DNA from: Pseudomonas saliphila
GTDB lineage: Bacteria; Pseudomonadota; Gammaproteobacteria; Pseudomonadales; Pseudomonadaceae
Direction of reading: 5' to 3'
DNA: 64,000 nucleotides
NCBI RefSeq assembly: GCF_008638345.1
Contig: NZ_VTVA01000007.1
Location: forward strand, 120,232-184,231
Each line of letters begins with the position of its first letter. Position 1 is the stretch's first letter. The translations under genes and the position numbers were made by a program. This document shows positions 1-8,881 of the stretch, in pieces. Under the pieces are notes generated by a model, which saw only the letters and a program-made list of their open reading frames with translations, was not told where the DNA came from and ran no database searches.

Positions 1-43
1 CGCCTTCGGAGGGCGGTACTCTATCCAGCTGAGCTACGGGTGC
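1..43 (-). tRNA. tRNA-Arg (anticodon CCG), 5' part only
   Basis: On the minus strand this reads as the acceptor 5' strand, D arm and anticodon arm of a tRNA, starting GCACCCGTAGCTCAGCTGG at base 43. The anticodon loop CTCCGAA gives anticodon CCG, so it decodes CGG arginine codons. The anticodon stem CCGCC/GGCG is paired as far as it can be seen. The T arm and 3' acceptor strand lie beyond base 1, so completeness cannot be judged here. A second copy of this same half lies just upstream. Confidence 0.8.
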
Positions 44-104
44 ATATTGGTAAAGCGTGGCCATTTTGACCTTTAGCCGCATCGTGGCACAAGAGACTGA
101 GTAT

Positions 105-147
105 TGCCTTCGGAGGGCAGTACTCTATCCAGCTGAGCTACGGGTGC
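105..147 (-). pseudogene. Duplicated 5' half of tRNA-Arg(CCG)
   Basis: This 43-nt block matches bases 1-43 at 41 of 43 positions and carries the acceptor 5' strand, D arm and CCG anticodon loop. After the anticodon arm the sequence shows no GGTTCGAATCC-type T arm and no strand pairing with GCACCCG, so it cannot fold as a full tRNA. The two differences both fall in the anticodon stem and together turn one C-G pair into U-A (positions 28:42), which keeps the pairing. This suggests descent from a once functional tRNA, not decay of a fresh copy. Confidence 0.7.
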
Positions 148-161
148 GTTGCAGGGGGGCA

Positions 162-190
162 ATAATACGCATTGATGCGGTCGGCGTCCA
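162..190 (-). promoter_or_regulatory. Probable sigma-70 promoter of the tRNA-Arg region
   Basis: On the minus strand there is a TGGACG -35-like hexamer (185-190), a 17-bp spacer and a TATTAT -10 hexamer (162-167). The predicted start, near base 155, is just upstream of the half-tRNA at 147. The intact tRNA further downstream would be read from the same promoter. Confidence 0.45.
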
Positions 191-343
191 TGCCCGGCAG
201 CAAGCTCTTTTGCTTTACCGCGACGCATTGTCTCTATTGTGCGGCGACTATTTTAACGGTCGGGGGTTTACCGGTATACTCGCGCACATTGTCCGGGCAT
301 GGTACTTGGGCTGATACCTTTGGTCATGATGAGGATGTATAAA

Positions 344-823
344 GTGACGACTCTGAAAAAACTCCTGGCGGCTTCCGCGGCGATGCTTGCTCTGACCGCC
401 GGTAATGCTTTTGCTGCAATGGATGATGAATCCATTGCTGACCGTATCAAGCCCTACGGTGAGGTCTGCGTAGAGGGTGATGAGTGTGCACAGGCCGCCG
501 CGGCGCCTGCAGCTGCACCTGCTGCGACCGATGATACCGCAACTGCTTCTGCCGATACTGCTGCCGCCGGTGGTGGCGAGGGCGAGGCGTTGTTCAAGTC
601 CAAGCCGTGCGGCGCGTGTCATAGCGTGGACAATCAGCTGGTAGGGCCTGCTCTGAAAGAAGTGGCCGCCAAGTACGCCGGTCAGGATGATGCCGTTGCC
701 GTCTTGGTTGCCAGCATCACTAACGGTTCCAGTGGTAAGTGGGGCGCGATTCCCATGCCGCCAAACGCCGTGACTGAAGAAGAGGCTACGACTCTGGCCG
801 AGTGGGTTCTGTCACTCAACTGA
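344..823 (+). CDS. Cytochrome c5 family protein, periplasmic
   Basis: A monohaem c-type cytochrome for electron transfer in the periplasm. With the GTG start at 344 (GAGG at 331-334 nine bases upstream) the protein has 159 residues. A longer frame from 299 would put extra residues before the signal peptide. Residues 1-24 form a Sec signal peptide ending AFA. The haem motif is C89-G-A-C92-H93, and M138 in IPMPP is the likely sixth ligand. Between them and the signal peptide lies an alanine-rich linker (about residues 45-80) after a short conserved segment with two extra cysteines. A terminator follows directly, so it is probably monocistronic. The partner enzyme cannot be told from the sequence. 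Confidence 0.88.
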   Translation: MTTLKKLLAASAAMLALTAGNAFAAMDDESIADRIKPYGEVCVEGDECAQAAAAPAAAPAATDDTATASADTAAAGGGEGEALFKSKPCGACHSVDNQLVGPALKEVAAKYAGQDDAVAVLVASITNGSSGKWGAIPMPPNAVTEEEATTLAEWVLSLN

Positions 824-834
824 GTTGCACCGCT

Positions 835-866
835 TAAAAAAGCCACCCCTGGGGGTGGCTTTTTTG
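835..866. terminator. Bidirectional terminator between cytochrome c5 and rep
   Basis: A GCCACCCC/GGGGTGGC hairpin is flanked by an A-run on the left and a T-run on the right, so it can end transcription from both sides. It sits between the convergent cytochrome gene (ends 823) and rep (ends 915). Confidence 0.88.
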
Positions 867-914
867 TGTCTGCTTCCTGCCTGCGCTCACTGTTTGCGCC
901 GACGTTCGCGCGCG

Positions 915-2921
915 TCAGCGCCCGAGCAGGCTGCGAATATCCGAGAGTGCGGTATTGCCGCGAGCCTGTTTCTGCTCCACCGGTACATCTTCGGTGCCTT
1001 CCCACTCCAGATCCTCACTGGGTAGTTCATCCAGGAAGCGGCTTGGTAGACAGTCGATAACTTCGCCGAACTGGCGGCGACGGGCAGCAAAGCTGAAGGT
1101 CAGGTTCTGTCGGGCGCGGGTGATGCCGACGTAGGCCAGCCGGCGTTCTTCCTCGACGCTGTCGGCTTCGATGCTCGAGCGATGCGGGAGGATTTCTTCT
1201 TCCATGCCCAGGATATAGACGTGGGGATACTCCAGGCCCTTGGAGGCATGCAGTGTCATCAACTGCACGCGATCGGTGTCTTCCTCTTCTTCGTGGCGTT
1301 CCAGCATGTCGCGCAGCACCAGCTTGGCGATGGCGTCCTCGAAGCTGGTCTCCCCGCTTTCGTCGCGCTCGATGGTGCTTTTCAGGGCATCGAGCAGAAA
1401 CCACACGTTGCCCATGCGCTTGGCGGCGATCTCGTCGCTGGAGCAGTTCTGCCGGATCCACTGCTCGTAGTCCAGATCGATAATCATGCGATGTAGCGCT
1501 TCGATCGGATTGCCCTGGGTGCACTGCTCGCGCACTCCATCCAACCAGCGGCTGAAGCGCTGCAGGCGCTCCTGATAGCGTGGGTCGAGGTGTTCGGCGA
1601 GGCCGATCTCGTCACAGGCCTTGAACAGACTGATTTCGCGCTGGTTGGCGTAGTTACCCAGCTTTTCCAGGGTCGCGGGGCCAATTTCGCGGCGCGGTAC
1701 GTTAACGACCCGAAGCAGAGCATTGTCGTCGTCCAGATTCACCAGCAGACGGAAGTAAGCCATCAGGTCCTTGACCTCCTGCCGCGCGAAGAAGCTGGTG
1801 CCGCCGGAGAGGTGATAAGGGATCTGATGGTGCTGCAGCTTGAGCTCGATCAACCGCGACTGATGGTTACCCCGATACAGAATGGCAAATTCCTTCCAGG
1901 CGCGTCTGTGCTTCAGGTTCTGCGACTGGATGTCGGTGGCGACGCGCTCGGCCTCGGCTTCCTCGTTACGGCAACGGATCACGCGGATCGGATCGCCATA
2001 ACCCAGTTCGCTCCATAGTTGCTTCTGAAACACGTGGGGATTATTGGCGATCAGCGTATTGGCGGCGCGCAGAATGCGGCTGGTCGAGCGGTAATTCTGC
2101 TCGAGCATGACCACCTTGAGCCCCGGGAAATCTTCCTTGAGCTGAGCCAGGTTTTCCGGGCGTGCGCCGCGCCAGGCGTAGATTGACTGGTCGTCATCAC
2201 CGACCACGGTGAAACGGGCCTCCCGGCCGACCAGCATCTTGACCAACAGATACTGCGTGGCGTTGGTGTCCTGATACTCGTCGACCAGCATGTAGCGAAT
2301 GCGAAACTGCCATTTTTCCAGCACGTCGGGATGGTCCCGGAACAGCATCACGGGAATCAGAATCAGGTCATCGAAGTCGACCGCGTTATAGGCTTTGAGG
2401 GTGCGGTTGTAATGCGTGTAGACGCTGGCGGCGGTCTGTTCCTGCGGGCTTTTGGCCTTGGCCAGGGCTTCTTCGGGCGTGATCAGATCGTTCTTCCAGG
2501 AAGATATCAACGACTGGATGCCTTCAATGCCCTCGTCAGCGCCATAGTCGCGGTGCATCAGATCGGTGATCAATGCCTCGGCGTCTTTTTGGTCGAAGAT
2601 GGAAAAACCCGGCTTGTAGCCCAGCCGCTTGTGTTCCTTGCGGATGATATTCAGACCCAGATTGTGGAAGGTCGATACCGTCAGCCCGCGGGCTTCCTTG
2701 CCTTGTATCAGTTGGCCGACCCGTTCCTTCATCTCGCGTGCGGCCTTGTTGGTGAAGGTCACCGCAATGATGTTCTTCGCCTGTATGCCGCACTCCTTGA
2801 CCAGGTAGGCGATCTTGCGCGTGATCACACTGGTCTTGCCGCTCCCGGCACCAGCGAGCACCAGCATCGGCCCGCTGATATAACGGACTGCTTCGTCTTG
2901 ACGCGGGTTAAGGGTTGCCAC
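915..2921 (-). CDS. rep: ATP-dependent DNA helicase Rep
   Basis: Superfamily 1A 3'-5' DNA helicase that helps replication forks past bound proteins and blocks. The chosen start is GTG at 2921, with AGGAGA (2931-2936) nine bases upstream, giving 668 residues, the usual Rep length. The longer frame from 2951 would start upstream of that ribosome binding site. Visible motifs are Walker A GAGSGKT (24-30), the VDEYQDTN Walker B box, the GDDDQSIYAWRGA motif, QNYRS, and TLHASKGLEYPHV near residue 560. The opening LNPRQDEAV is typical of Rep. UvrD is the nearest alternative, but length and N-terminus favour Rep. It converges with the cytochrome gene. Confidence 0.93.
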   Translation of the reverse strand: MATLNPRQDEAVRYISGPMLVLAGAGSGKTSVITRKIAYLVKECGIQAKNIIAVTFTNKAAREMKERVGQLIQGKEARGLTVSTFHNLGLNIIRKEHKRLGYKPGFSIFDQKDAEALITDLMHRDYGADEGIEGIQSLISSWKNDLITPEEALAKAKSPQEQTAASVYTHYNRTLKAYNAVDFDDLILIPVMLFRDHPDVLEKWQFRIRYMLVDEYQDTNATQYLLVKMLVGREARFTVVGDDDQSIYAWRGARPENLAQLKEDFPGLKVVMLEQNYRSTSRILRAANTLIANNPHVFQKQLWSELGYGDPIRVIRCRNEEAEAERVATDIQSQNLKHRRAWKEFAILYRGNHQSRLIELKLQHHQIPYHLSGGTSFFARQEVKDLMAYFRLLVNLDDDNALLRVVNVPRREIGPATLEKLGNYANQREISLFKACDEIGLAEHLDPRYQERLQRFSRWLDGVREQCTQGNPIEALHRMIIDLDYEQWIRQNCSSDEIAAKRMGNVWFLLDALKSTIERDESGETSFEDAIAKLVLRDMLERHEEEEDTDRVQLMTLHASKGLEYPHVYILGMEEEILPHRSSIEADSVEEERRLAYVGITRARQNLTFSFAARRRQFGEVIDCLPSRFLDELPSEDLEWEGTEDVPVEQKQARGNTALSDIRSLLGR

Positions 2922-3113
2922 CAGTAATCTTCTCCTGCATTGGTCCTGCATCGGGTGAGCATTCTATCAGCCCATGCGGGGCTCGACAGCGCTGTGGGGG
3001 GCAGATAGTCTTGCAGACATCGGTTTCTAATGATGCCGAGTTGACATGATTGGCTTAGCACTGCTTGAAGCCTTTGAATTACCTGTAGAAATCCGGGATC
3101 CAGGGAGGATCGC

Positions 3114-4802
3114 TTGCTCGCCAATTGCAGTAACCAGCTAATAGTGGTGCTGGACAAGGACGACAAAGCGTTCGAGCAGCTTTGCCACAGGCTTTCGGAT
3201 GTGAATACCGGCGCCTTCGAGTTGCTACGCTGTCATGACTGGGATCGAGCCTACGCGCTGATAGCTGCGGGGTCTGTATCGGCAGTGCTAGCGCGCAGTG
3301 ATCTGCTCAGCCCACCCGAGGGCTGCAGCGTTCCGCTGATCGAGCTGTGCGACTCACCCCAGTCGATCCCATTGCCCCAAGGCGTTGATGACAGTATCTG
3401 GGATCAGGCCGGTGCCAGCGAACTGATGCGTTGTCTGGGTTATGCCATCGAGCGGCATGGTCTGCGCAACGCGCTTGATCGAGCAGCCAGTTACGATCCG
3501 CTGACCGGCAGCTGCAATCGCCAGATGCTCAACGATCGCCTTCGACAGGCGCTGCACCGGGCTGCGCGCAACGAGCAACCGCTTGCTGTCCTGGTCATCG
3601 ATATCGATAACTTCCGCCACGTCAACGATACCCTGGGCCACGCAGCGGGCGATCGCATCATCTGCGAAGTGGCTGAGCGTCTGCGTCGCATATTGCGCAG
3701 TACCGACACCGTCGGCCGCCTGGGCAGCGATGAATTCGGCATAGTGGTCGAGGATTACAGCCATCCGAGCAATATTCTGCTGATCGCCCAGAAAGTCACC
3801 AACGAGCTTGCTGAGCCTTTCAATATCGATGGGGAAAGCCTGTTGCTGGGCTGCAGCATCGGCATTGCCAGCTACCCGGAATGTGGTCTCACGGTGGACA
3901 ACCTGCTGTTGCACGCGCACATGGCGATGCAGCAAGCGAAGGGGCAGCGCGGGTGTAACTTTCACTTTTATGATGACCGGGTCAACCTGCACGCGAGCAG
4001 CCTCATCGAGTTCGAAGCCGCGTTGCGACTGGCGTTGCGCCGCAACCAGTTCGAGCTGCATTACCAGCCACGGGTAGACCTGCGGAGTGGTCAGATTGTC
4101 GGCCTGGAGGGGCTAATACGTTGGCGTCATCCAGATCGTGGTCTGCTCGGGCCGAATGAATTCATTCCCCTGGCAGAAGAAACCGGCCTGATCGTTCCCA
4201 TGGGTTACTGGGTCATGGCCCGCGCCTGTCACGACCTGAACCAGCTGAGCCGTCGCGGCTTCGACAGCATCCATATTGCGGTGAATGTATCCTTTCGGCA
4301 GTTCCAGGACAGTCAGCTGCTGGGCAATGTCCGGCGGGTGTTGAAGAAAACCGGAATCGACCCGCACCGTCTCGAATTCGAATTGACTGAAACCGCCATC
4401 ATGCAGCGCTCCGAGCAGGTGCTGGAGGCCATGCTAGGCATTACCGAGCTGGGTGTACGTTTTTCACTGGATGATTTCGGTACCGGCTATTCCTCCTTCG
4501 TGCATCTGCACAGCCTGCCCATCAGCCTGCTCAAAATCGATCGCAGTTTCGTCAACAAGATCAGCGAGATCGAGGGCGACCGTAAACTGGTCAACGCAGT
4601 GGTCGATATGGGCCACAGCCTGGGTCTGGCAGTTGTGGCCGAAGGCGTTGAAGAGCGCAGCCAGCTGGATGCGCTGACGGCGATGGGCTGTGATCAGGTG
4701 CAGGGTTATTTCATCAGCCCGGCGCTGCCCTTTGATGAGCTGTGTTATTTCCTCGATGCCTATCGAATGGGTCGCGAGGACGAAATCCTCTGCAGCCGTT
4801 GA
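3114..4802 (+). CDS. GGDEF/EAL cyclic-di-GMP protein with degenerate receiver-like N-terminus
   Basis: Predicted cyclic-di-GMP turnover protein of 562 residues. The start is TTG at 3114, preceded by AGGGAGG (3102-3108) at five bases. Residues 1-110 resemble a receiver domain without the acidic phosphorylation pocket. The GGDEF domain has GSDEF (204-208) instead of GG(D/E)EF, and an RSTD inhibitory-site motif lies five residues before it. The EAL domain reads E332-G-L, but keeps the other active-site motifs: VNVS, ELTE, DDFGTG, LKID, AEGVE and QGY. Phosphodiesterase activity therefore seems more likely than cyclase activity. In Pseudomonas a GGDEF/EAL protein (ProE-like) occupies a similar place near rep. 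No membrane segments are seen. Confidence 0.85.
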   Translation: MLANCSNQLIVVLDKDDKAFEQLCHRLSDVNTGAFELLRCHDWDRAYALIAAGSVSAVLARSDLLSPPEGCSVPLIELCDSPQSIPLPQGVDDSIWDQAGASELMRCLGYAIERHGLRNALDRAASYDPLTGSCNRQMLNDRLRQALHRAARNEQPLAVLVIDIDNFRHVNDTLGHAAGDRIICEVAERLRRILRSTDTVGRLGSDEFGIVVEDYSHPSNILLIAQKVTNELAEPFNIDGESLLLGCSIGIASYPECGLTVDNLLLHAHMAMQQAKGQRGCNFHFYDDRVNLHASSLIEFEAALRLALRRNQFELHYQPRVDLRSGQIVGLEGLIRWRHPDRGLLGPNEFIPLAEETGLIVPMGYWVMARACHDLNQLSRRGFDSIHIAVNVSFRQFQDSQLLGNVRRVLKKTGIDPHRLEFELTETAIMQRSEQVLEAMLGITELGVRFSLDDFGTGYSSFVHLHSLPISLLKIDRSFVNKISEIEGDRKLVNAVVDMGHSLGLAVVAEGVEERSQLDALTAMGCDQVQGYFISPALPFDELCYFLDAYRMGREDEILCSR

Positions 4803-4815
4803 ATCGGCAACGGAC

Positions 4816-6321
4816 CTAGCTGGGCCTTCTATCCAGCTGCCGATATTGCAGCGCCTCGGCCAGATGTGGGCGGCCGATGTCCTGTTTGTTTTCCAGGTCG
4901 GCGAGGGTACGCGCCACTTTCAGTGCCCGGTGGCTGGCACGGTGCGACAGGCCAAGCTGCTCGATCGCGCGTTCCATCCAGCGCGCATCCGCCTCCTGCA
5001 GCGGGCAATGATCGCGTAATCCCGCCAGATCCAGGTGTGCATTCAATCGGCCCTGACGCTGTTGCTGGCGTTGTCGCGCGGCGGTGACCTGGGCTGCCGC
5101 CTCGGCGCTGTTGGGTTTGCCCGGCTCCTTGCTGGCGAGGCTGAAGGCTTCGTTGTGCATCGCCACGTGCAGGTCGATCCGGTCCAGCAGCGGGCCGGAC
5201 AGTTTGCTGCGATAGCGTTCCACTTGCTCGGCCGAGCAGCGACAGCGCCCGGATGGATCGCCCTGATAACCGCAGGGGCAGGGATTCATGGCGGCAATCA
5301 ACTGAAAACGTGCGGGAAAGCTGAGTTGTTCCCGCGCCCGCGCAATGTGGATCTCGCCCGACTCCATGGGCTCACGCAGCATCTCCAGCACCTTGCGATC
5401 AAACTCCGGCAATTCATCGAGAAACAGCACGCCACGGTGCGCCTGACTGATCTCGCCTGGTCGCGGCTGACTGCCGCCGCCGACCAGCGCCGCGGCGGAT
5501 GCACCATGATGGGGCGCGCGAAAGGGCCGGATTGGCCAGCTTTGTAACGGGCCCTGGCCACACACCGACTGAATGGCCGCGACTTCCAGCGCTTCGCTCT
5601 CGACCAGCGGCGGCAGAATGCCGGGTAACCGGCTCGCCAGCAGTGTCTTGCCGGTGCCGGGAGGACCGAATAAAAGCAGATTGTGACCACCACTGGCCGC
5701 GACGATCAGCGCGCGTTTGGCCTGTGCCTGACCCTGCACTTCGTCAAGATCAGCGTTGTAGCGCGGCATCGCAGGCGCAGGGTTGGCCATTACCGGTTCG
5801 AGTGCCCTTTCGCCGCGCAGGTGCTCGCAGAGTTCCAGGAGATGGTCGGCTGCGACTATGTTCAATCCTCGCACGAGCGCCGCTTCCATGGCATTGGCGC
5901 GTGGCAGCAGCAGGGTGCGGCCCTGGTCGCGACAGGCGAGCGCTGCCGGTAACACGCCCTGGACCGGGCGTAATTCGCCGGACAGCGCCAGCTCGCCCAG
6001 GCATTCACATTGGTCCAGTGCGTCGGCGGGGATCTGTCCGCTGGCGGATAACAGGCCCAGGGCAATCGCCAGATCGAAACGCCCGCCTTCCTTGGGCAGG
6101 TCGGCGGGCGCCAGATTGATGGTGATGCGTTTCAGACTGGGGAATTCCAGGCGGGCATTCTGCAGGGCGCTGCGCACACGGTCCTTGCTCTCGCGCACGG
6201 CGGTTTCGGGCAGTCCGACCAGTGTCAGGCTGGGCATGCCATTGGCCAGGTGCACTTCGACGGTGACGGCAGGGGCCTGCACGCCCAGCTTGGCGCGGCT
6301 GTGGACAATCGCCAGGGACAT
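4816..6321 (-). CDS. comM: ComM/YifB-type AAA+ ATPase (Mg chelatase family)
   Basis: AAA+ helicase family that promotes branch migration during integration of transforming DNA. The start is ATG 6321 with AAGGAG (6327-6332) five bases upstream, giving MSLAIVHSRA, the family's usual opening, and 501 residues. It has the N-terminal domain typical of ComM, Walker A LFGPPGTGKT near residue 215, a Walker B LFLDELPEF, a cysteine cluster (MNPCPCGYQGD then CRCS) near 345, and the C-terminal magnesium-chelatase helical domain. It converges with the GGDEF/EAL gene and follows ubiK on the same strand. Its presence together with pilTU is compatible with natural competence, but does not prove it. Confidence 0.92.
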   Translation of the reverse strand: MSLAIVHSRAKLGVQAPAVTVEVHLANGMPSLTLVGLPETAVRESKDRVRSALQNARLEFPSLKRITINLAPADLPKEGGRFDLAIALGLLSASGQIPADALDQCECLGELALSGELRPVQGVLPAALACRDQGRTLLLPRANAMEAALVRGLNIVAADHLLELCEHLRGERALEPVMANPAPAMPRYNADLDEVQGQAQAKRALIVAASGGHNLLLFGPPGTGKTLLASRLPGILPPLVESEALEVAAIQSVCGQGPLQSWPIRPFRAPHHGASAAALVGGGSQPRPGEISQAHRGVLFLDELPEFDRKVLEMLREPMESGEIHIARAREQLSFPARFQLIAAMNPCPCGYQGDPSGRCRCSAEQVERYRSKLSGPLLDRIDLHVAMHNEAFSLASKEPGKPNSAEAAAQVTAARQRQQQRQGRLNAHLDLAGLRDHCPLQEADARWMERAIEQLGLSHRASHRALKVARTLADLENKQDIGRPHLAEALQYRQLDRRPS

Positions 6322-6351
6322 GATCACTCCTTGATCAGGCCCACCTGCGGA

Positions 6352-6609
6352 TCAGGTGGACGGTGTGTGCGTGCCTTGCTCGATGGCTTCCACGCGTTTC
6401 TCCAGGGCTTCGAGCCGTGCGCGGGTACGTTCCAGTACTACCCGCTGCGTTTCGAACTCTTCCCGGCTGACCACGTCGAGCCTGGACAGTGCGCTTTGCA
6501 CCAGAGCCTTGAGATGCAGCTCTATATCCGGGCCCGGCAGCCCTTTCTCGTTGATCAGCAAGCGTGCGGCCTGGCTGCTGACCGCTCCAATCAAGACTTT
6601 ATGCAACAT
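6352..6609 (-). CDS. ubiK: Ubiquinone biosynthesis accessory factor UbiK
   Basis: Small 85-residue protein of the BMFP/YqiC family. UbiK supports aerobic ubiquinone synthesis together with UbiJ and binds membranes through its helices. The C-terminal half (REEFETQRVVLERTRARLEALEKRV) is a strong coiled coil, as in the family, and the N-terminal half is an amphipathic helix. It lies 30 bases upstream of comM on the same strand, so the two may be co-transcribed. The glnK regulatory region starts on its other side. Confidence 0.8.
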   Translation of the reverse strand: MLHKVLIGAVSSQAARLLINEKGLPGPDIELHLKALVQSALSRLDVVSREEFETQRVVLERTRARLEALEKRVEAIEQGTHTPST

Positions 6610-6792
6610 GGCAGATCACTCTCGCGGGGCCCCGGCAGATTACGGGTTTCTGAAAAGCGTTGCGCGCGATCACGCTACGTTTTGAGAAATCGTACTACCT
6701 GTGAGCGAAAAAAACGCAGTTTAGCACAGGCCCCAGCGGTGCTTCGTGGGGCTGCGTCTGTGTTCATCCATGGCGCATTGTGGATTGCTGCG

Positions 6793-6808
6793 TGCACCAG
6801 AGTGGGGC
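6793..6808 (+). promoter_or_regulatory. NtrC-type binding site upstream of glnK
   Basis: TGCACC-AGAGT-GGGGC matches the consensus TGCACC-N5-GGTGCA at most positions with exact spacing. It lies about 110 bases upstream of the start predicted from the sigma-54 element at 6886, the normal distance for an enhancer. Confidence 0.5.
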
Positions 6809-6885
6809 GTTCGGAGCGCAGCCGGTTCGCTTACAGGCATGTCAAATAGCGCATAACACCATGATTATAAAAGAGATATTGAATG

Positions 6886-6901
6886 TGGCAGGGTTTCTGC
6901 A
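6886..6901 (+). promoter_or_regulatory. Sigma-54 (-24/-12) promoter of glnK-amtB
   Basis: TGGCAGGGTTTCTGCA has the invariant GG and GC separated by ten bases and resembles TGGCAC-N5-TTGCA. With the NtrC site upstream it makes a typical nitrogen-regulated promoter. The predicted start is near 6911. Confidence 0.6.
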
Positions 6902-7094
6902 ATGCATTCTGCAGCTGCAGCTGGTAGGCGAACCAATTTGGGTTCCTTCCTGGAAGCGAGCTTGGCTTTACCGAAGGGAGCACGGAGACGAAGCAGTTGC
7001 ATTGAGCATAGGGACCGTTGCCAGACCAGTTTCGCCGCAAGGATCGATAACTGCGACAGCCTCCATGCGTCGTCCCGTTTCTCAAAGCCTCTAA

Positions 7095-7490
<396 letters not shown>

Positions 7491-7537
7491 GGATCGTTTA
7501 ATTGACGCAGTAACCAAGCCTATTTGGGGGGCTTATT

Positions 7538-8782
7538 ATGGATATCTCGCAAGTGACGTATGCGTTGGATACGTTCTATTTTCTGCTGTGCGGCATTCTG
7601 GTGATGTGGATGGCCGCCGGTTTCGCCATGCTCGAGGCCGGCCTGGTCCGCGCCAAGAGCACCACCGAAATTCTGGCCAAGAACATTGCACTGTTCGCTA
7701 TCGCGTCGGTGATGTATCTGCTGGTTGGCTACTACATCATGTACTCCTCCGACAGCCCGATCTTTCCAAGCCTGGGCTTTCTGATCGGTAGCGAAAATAC
7801 CGTCGAGGCGGTGCTGGCGGGTGGGGACGATGCGCCCTATTACTCTTCCCGCGCCGACTTCTTCTTCCAGATCGTCTTCGCTGGCGCCTGTATGTCGATT
7901 GTGTCGGGTGCGGTGGCCGAGCGTATGAAGCTCTGGTCCTTCCTGTTGTTCGCGGTGATCATGACCGGCTTTATCTATCCTATCCAGGGCGCCTGGAGCT
8001 GGGGCGGCGGCTGGTTGTCGGATATCGGCTACTCGGATTACGCCGGCTCCGGCATTGTGCACATGGCCGGTGCTGCAGCGGCTCTGGCGGGTGTCCTGGT
8101 GCTCGGCCCACGCCGGGGCAAGTACGGACCCAACGGTCAGATCAACGCCATTCCGGGTTGTAACCTGGCGCTGGCAACACTGGGTATCTTCATCCTGTGG
8201 ATGGGCTGGTTCGGCTTTAACGGCGGCTCGGAACTGAAAATCTCCGACATCGATTCGGCCAACAACGTGGCCCAGGTACTGGTCAACACCAACCTGTCTG
8301 CGGCGGGCGGCCTGATCGCGGCGATGATTGTGTCCCGCATCCTGTTCGGCAAGACTGACCTGACCATGATCCTCAACGGGGCACTGGCAGGCCTGGTCTC
8401 CATCACCGCTGATCCGCTGTCACCCAGCGCGCTCTCGGCGATGATGATCGGTGCGGTCGGCGGTGTGCTGGTGGTGTTCAGCGTACTGGGACTGGACAAG
8501 CTGAAGCAGGACGATCCGGCCGGCGCCATCTCTGCCCACGGTACTGCAGGTATCTGGGGCGTGATGGCGGTGCCGCTGACCAACGCCGAGGCGACCTTCG
8601 GCGGCCAGTTGGCGGGCGTGGTCGGGATCTTCTTCTGGGTGTTCCTCGCCAGTCTGCTGGTCTGGTATATCATCAAGGCAATCATTGGTGTGCGCATCAG
8701 TGAGGAAGAGGAGTATGAAGGCGTCGATATGTCCGAGTGCGGCATGGAAGCCTACCCGGAATTTACCAACAGCAAGGCCTGA
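7538..8782 (+). CDS. amt: Ammonium transporter, Amt family (AMT1-like type)
   Basis: Inner-membrane ammonium channel of 414 residues with about eleven predicted membrane helices. The twin pore histidines are H175 (GSGIVHMAG) and H334 (SAHGTAG). Unlike E. coli AmtB, it has no signal peptide: the first helix starts near residue 10. The segment AVAERMKLWSFLLFAVIMTG and the ending AYPEF recall the AMT1 type of cyanobacteria, plants and archaea. In the cytoplasmic tail, where many relatives have a histidine-glycine motif before AY, this protein has SECGMEAY. GlnK, encoded just upstream, is the expected gating partner. A strong terminator follows. Confidence 0.92.
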   Translation: MDISQVTYALDTFYFLLCGILVMWMAAGFAMLEAGLVRAKSTTEILAKNIALFAIASVMYLLVGYYIMYSSDSPIFPSLGFLIGSENTVEAVLAGGDDAPYYSSRADFFFQIVFAGACMSIVSGAVAERMKLWSFLLFAVIMTGFIYPIQGAWSWGGGWLSDIGYSDYAGSGIVHMAGAAAALAGVLVLGPRRGKYGPNGQINAIPGCNLALATLGIFILWMGWFGFNGGSELKISDIDSANNVAQVLVNTNLSAAGGLIAAMIVSRILFGKTDLTMILNGALAGLVSITADPLSPSALSAMMIGAVGGVLVVFSVLGLDKLKQDDPAGAISAHGTAGIWGVMAVPLTNAEATFGGQLAGVVGIFFWVFLASLLVWYIIKAIIGVRISEEEEYEGVDMSECGMEAYPEFTNSKA

Positions 8783-8826
8783 GCATCTTGAGATTGCCCA
8801 TGCTTTGACACGGTAACGTCACCCAG

Positions 8827-8853
8827 ACAGGGCGCCATTTGGCGCCCTGTTTG
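8827..8853 (+). terminator. Terminator of glnK-amtB
   Basis: ACAGGGCGCC/GGCGCCCTGT forms a ten-bp stem with an ATTT loop, followed by a short T-run. It separates amtB from yjbQ. Confidence 0.85.
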
Positions 8854-8881
8854 CGTCTGGATACCAGAGGAGAACATTGCG

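Noticed and set aside
57-314. Small open frame across the tRNA duplicates
   Set aside because: It reads through tRNA-like sequence and has no ribosome binding site.
5499-6119. Open frame of 206 codons on the plus strand opposite comM
   Set aside because: Shadow of comM with an Arg/Pro-rich composition and no domain.
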